Shown: positions 63,295 through 64,000 of the stretch, in pieces
Numbering within the stretch: the stretch's first letter is position 1
How the letters are laid out: the number at the start of each line of letters is the position of its first letter
Assembly: GCF_019331715.1 (NCBI RefSeq)
Contig: NZ_JAHBBG010000001.1
Span: 434,001 to 498,000 of the forward strand
DNA length: 64,000 bases
Direction of reading: 5' to 3'
Source of the DNA: Bifidobacterium simiiventris
Lineage (GTDB): Bacteria > Actinomycetota > Actinomycetes > Actinomycetales > Bifidobacteriaceae
Position numbers and translations under genes: made by a program
The notes under the pieces: generated by a model
What the model saw: the letters and a program-made list of their open reading frames with translations, nothing else
The model's database searches: none
Told to the model about the DNA's origin: nothing

Positions 63295-64000
63295 CGCGTC
63301 TCTCCCGCGTTACAACCGTTGCCATTCGTCTCCTCATGGCCACGTTCGACGGAATGCTCGTTTTCATTGTCATTTCGAGCGGAGCGAAGCGAAGTCGAGA
63401 AATCTTGCGCGCCCACAACCTGATCAGATCTCTCCGCTTCGCTACGCTCCGGTCGAGATGACACAGCATCGACGCTCGACGGTACCACCGTATTCGCGCC
63501 GCCGTCGAGCCAGCTCAGGTGCGCGGCCTCGTGCCGGCCGCCGACCAGTTGCAGGAACCGGTCCTCCAGATCCTCGCCGGCCGCGACCTCGTCCACGGTG
63601 CCGGCCGCGCACACCTGACCGTTGTTGATCACGGCCACATGCGTGCACATCTTCTCCACCAATGCCATGACATGCGAGGAGATGACGACCGTGCCGCCGG
63701 TCTTGGCGTATTCGATGAGGATGTCCTTGAGATTCGCGCTGGAGACCGGGTCGACCGATTCGAACGGCTCGTCGAGTACCAGGATGCGCGGGCTGTGGAT
63801 CATCGCGGAGGCGAGGCAAATCTTCTTGGTCATGCCGGCCGAATAGTCGGTGACCATCGTGTTCGCGGCCTGCGTGAGATCGAACGCGGCGAGCAGGTCG
63901 TTCGCGCGGCGCACCGATTCGGCGCGTCCCATGCCGCGCAGCATGCCCGAGTAGACGAGCAGCTGCAGGCCGGTGAGCCGGTCGAAGATCTGGTCGGGCT
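63291..64000 (-). CDS. ABC exporter ATP-binding protein, C-terminal part (5' truncated by window)
   Basis: The frame is open to the window edge (DRLTGLQLLVYSGMLRGMG). Present are the signature-like YSAGMTKKICLASAM, Walker B RILVLDEPFESVDPVSS and the H-loop ISSHVMALVEKM; Walker A lies outside. After the ATPase core (ending near LQLVGGR) there is a ~75-residue tail, about 31 residues of which are encoded by a palindromic repeat (RPERSEAERSDQ...FSTSLRSARND). Partner of the permease at 61624-63294. Confidence 0.88.
   Translation of the reverse strand, partial: PDQIFDRLTGLQLLVYSGMLRGMGRAESVRRANDLLAAFDLTQAANTMVTDYSAGMTKKICLASAMIHSPRILVLDEPFESVDPVSSANLKDILIEYAKTGGTVVISSHVMALVEKMCTHVAVINNGQVCAAGTVDEVAAGEDLEDRFLQLVGGRHEAAHLSWLDGGANTVVPSSVDAVSSRPERSEAERSDQVVGAQDFSTSLRSARNDNENEHSVERGHEETNGNGCNAGETR
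63369..63462. repeat. Palindromic ~94-bp repeat, copy D, inside the ABC ATPase gene
   Basis: GTCATTTCGAGCGGAGCGAAG at one end (first 20 bases conserved) and CCGGTCGAGATGAC at the other. It lies in the 3' part of the ATPase gene and is translated without a stop. Confidence 0.9.

Overview
The window is high-GC chromosomal DNA from a Gram-positive actinobacterium, most likely a Bifidobacterium. I infer this from the single-chain purL, the purE-purK pair, the pdxS-pdxT pair, the tilS-hpt-ftsH-folE-folP-folBK-DUF3180 block, the LTA-synthase-like sulfatase, a sortase-type surface protein and consistent GC-rich codon use. No rRNA is present; one tRNA-Arg(UCU) is seen. Species cannot be fixed from sequence reading alone.

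Layout. 1-14 kb: the 3' part of purL, a lipoprotein metal-binding protein with an upstream Fur/Zur-type box, a hairpin-flanked AbiEi/DUF559-like gene, a Fur/Zur regulator, alanine racemase, an amino-acid permease, purK-purE, and a three-gene MacB-like ABC system (ATPase, CARDB-like membrane protein, FtsX-type permease). 14-21 kb is accessory: a very large Ala/Lys-rich coiled-coil surface protein with an internal CAP domain and an LSNTG anchor, broken by one frameshift; hairpin repeats; an integrase 3' remnant beside tRNA-Arg(UCU); an AT-rich patch with a decayed secreted hydrolase-like gene coupled to a DUF3139 gene. 19.6-29.8 kb: ketopantoate reductase, an aldehyde dehydrogenase with an unusual insertion, an AlbA_2/Schlafen-type gene, an SLC13-like permease, a GH51 arabinofuranosidase and a divergent RpiR regulator.

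30-36.2 kb is the most distinctive region: a 2-aminoethylphosphonate (AEP) utilisation cluster. An ABC ATPase is followed by one 960-residue protein that fuses both permease halves to the substrate-binding protein, then AEP transaminase (phnW) and phosphonoacetaldehyde hydrolase (phnX). The same short motif (A/G)AACTAC(G/A) occurs several times upstream of both the transporter and phnW, which suggests a shared, unidentified regulator.

36-64 kb: isoaspartyl peptidase, a MocR regulator with pdxT-pdxS, an MFS transporter sharing a repeat-bearing intergenic region with pdxS, an XRE/DUF2975 pair, LTA-synthase-like sulfatase, dnaG, dgt, nucleoside hydrolase, a small conserved-looking protein behind an AT-rich leader, tesB, the folate/ftsH/hpt/tilS block with a triple-domain FolB-FolK-FolK' protein, a PBP4-type carboxypeptidase and the start of an ABC exporter.

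Several families of palindromic repeats run through the window. One ~93-bp family occurs four times; two copies lie inside coding sequence (tilS and the last ABC ATPase) and are translated in frame.
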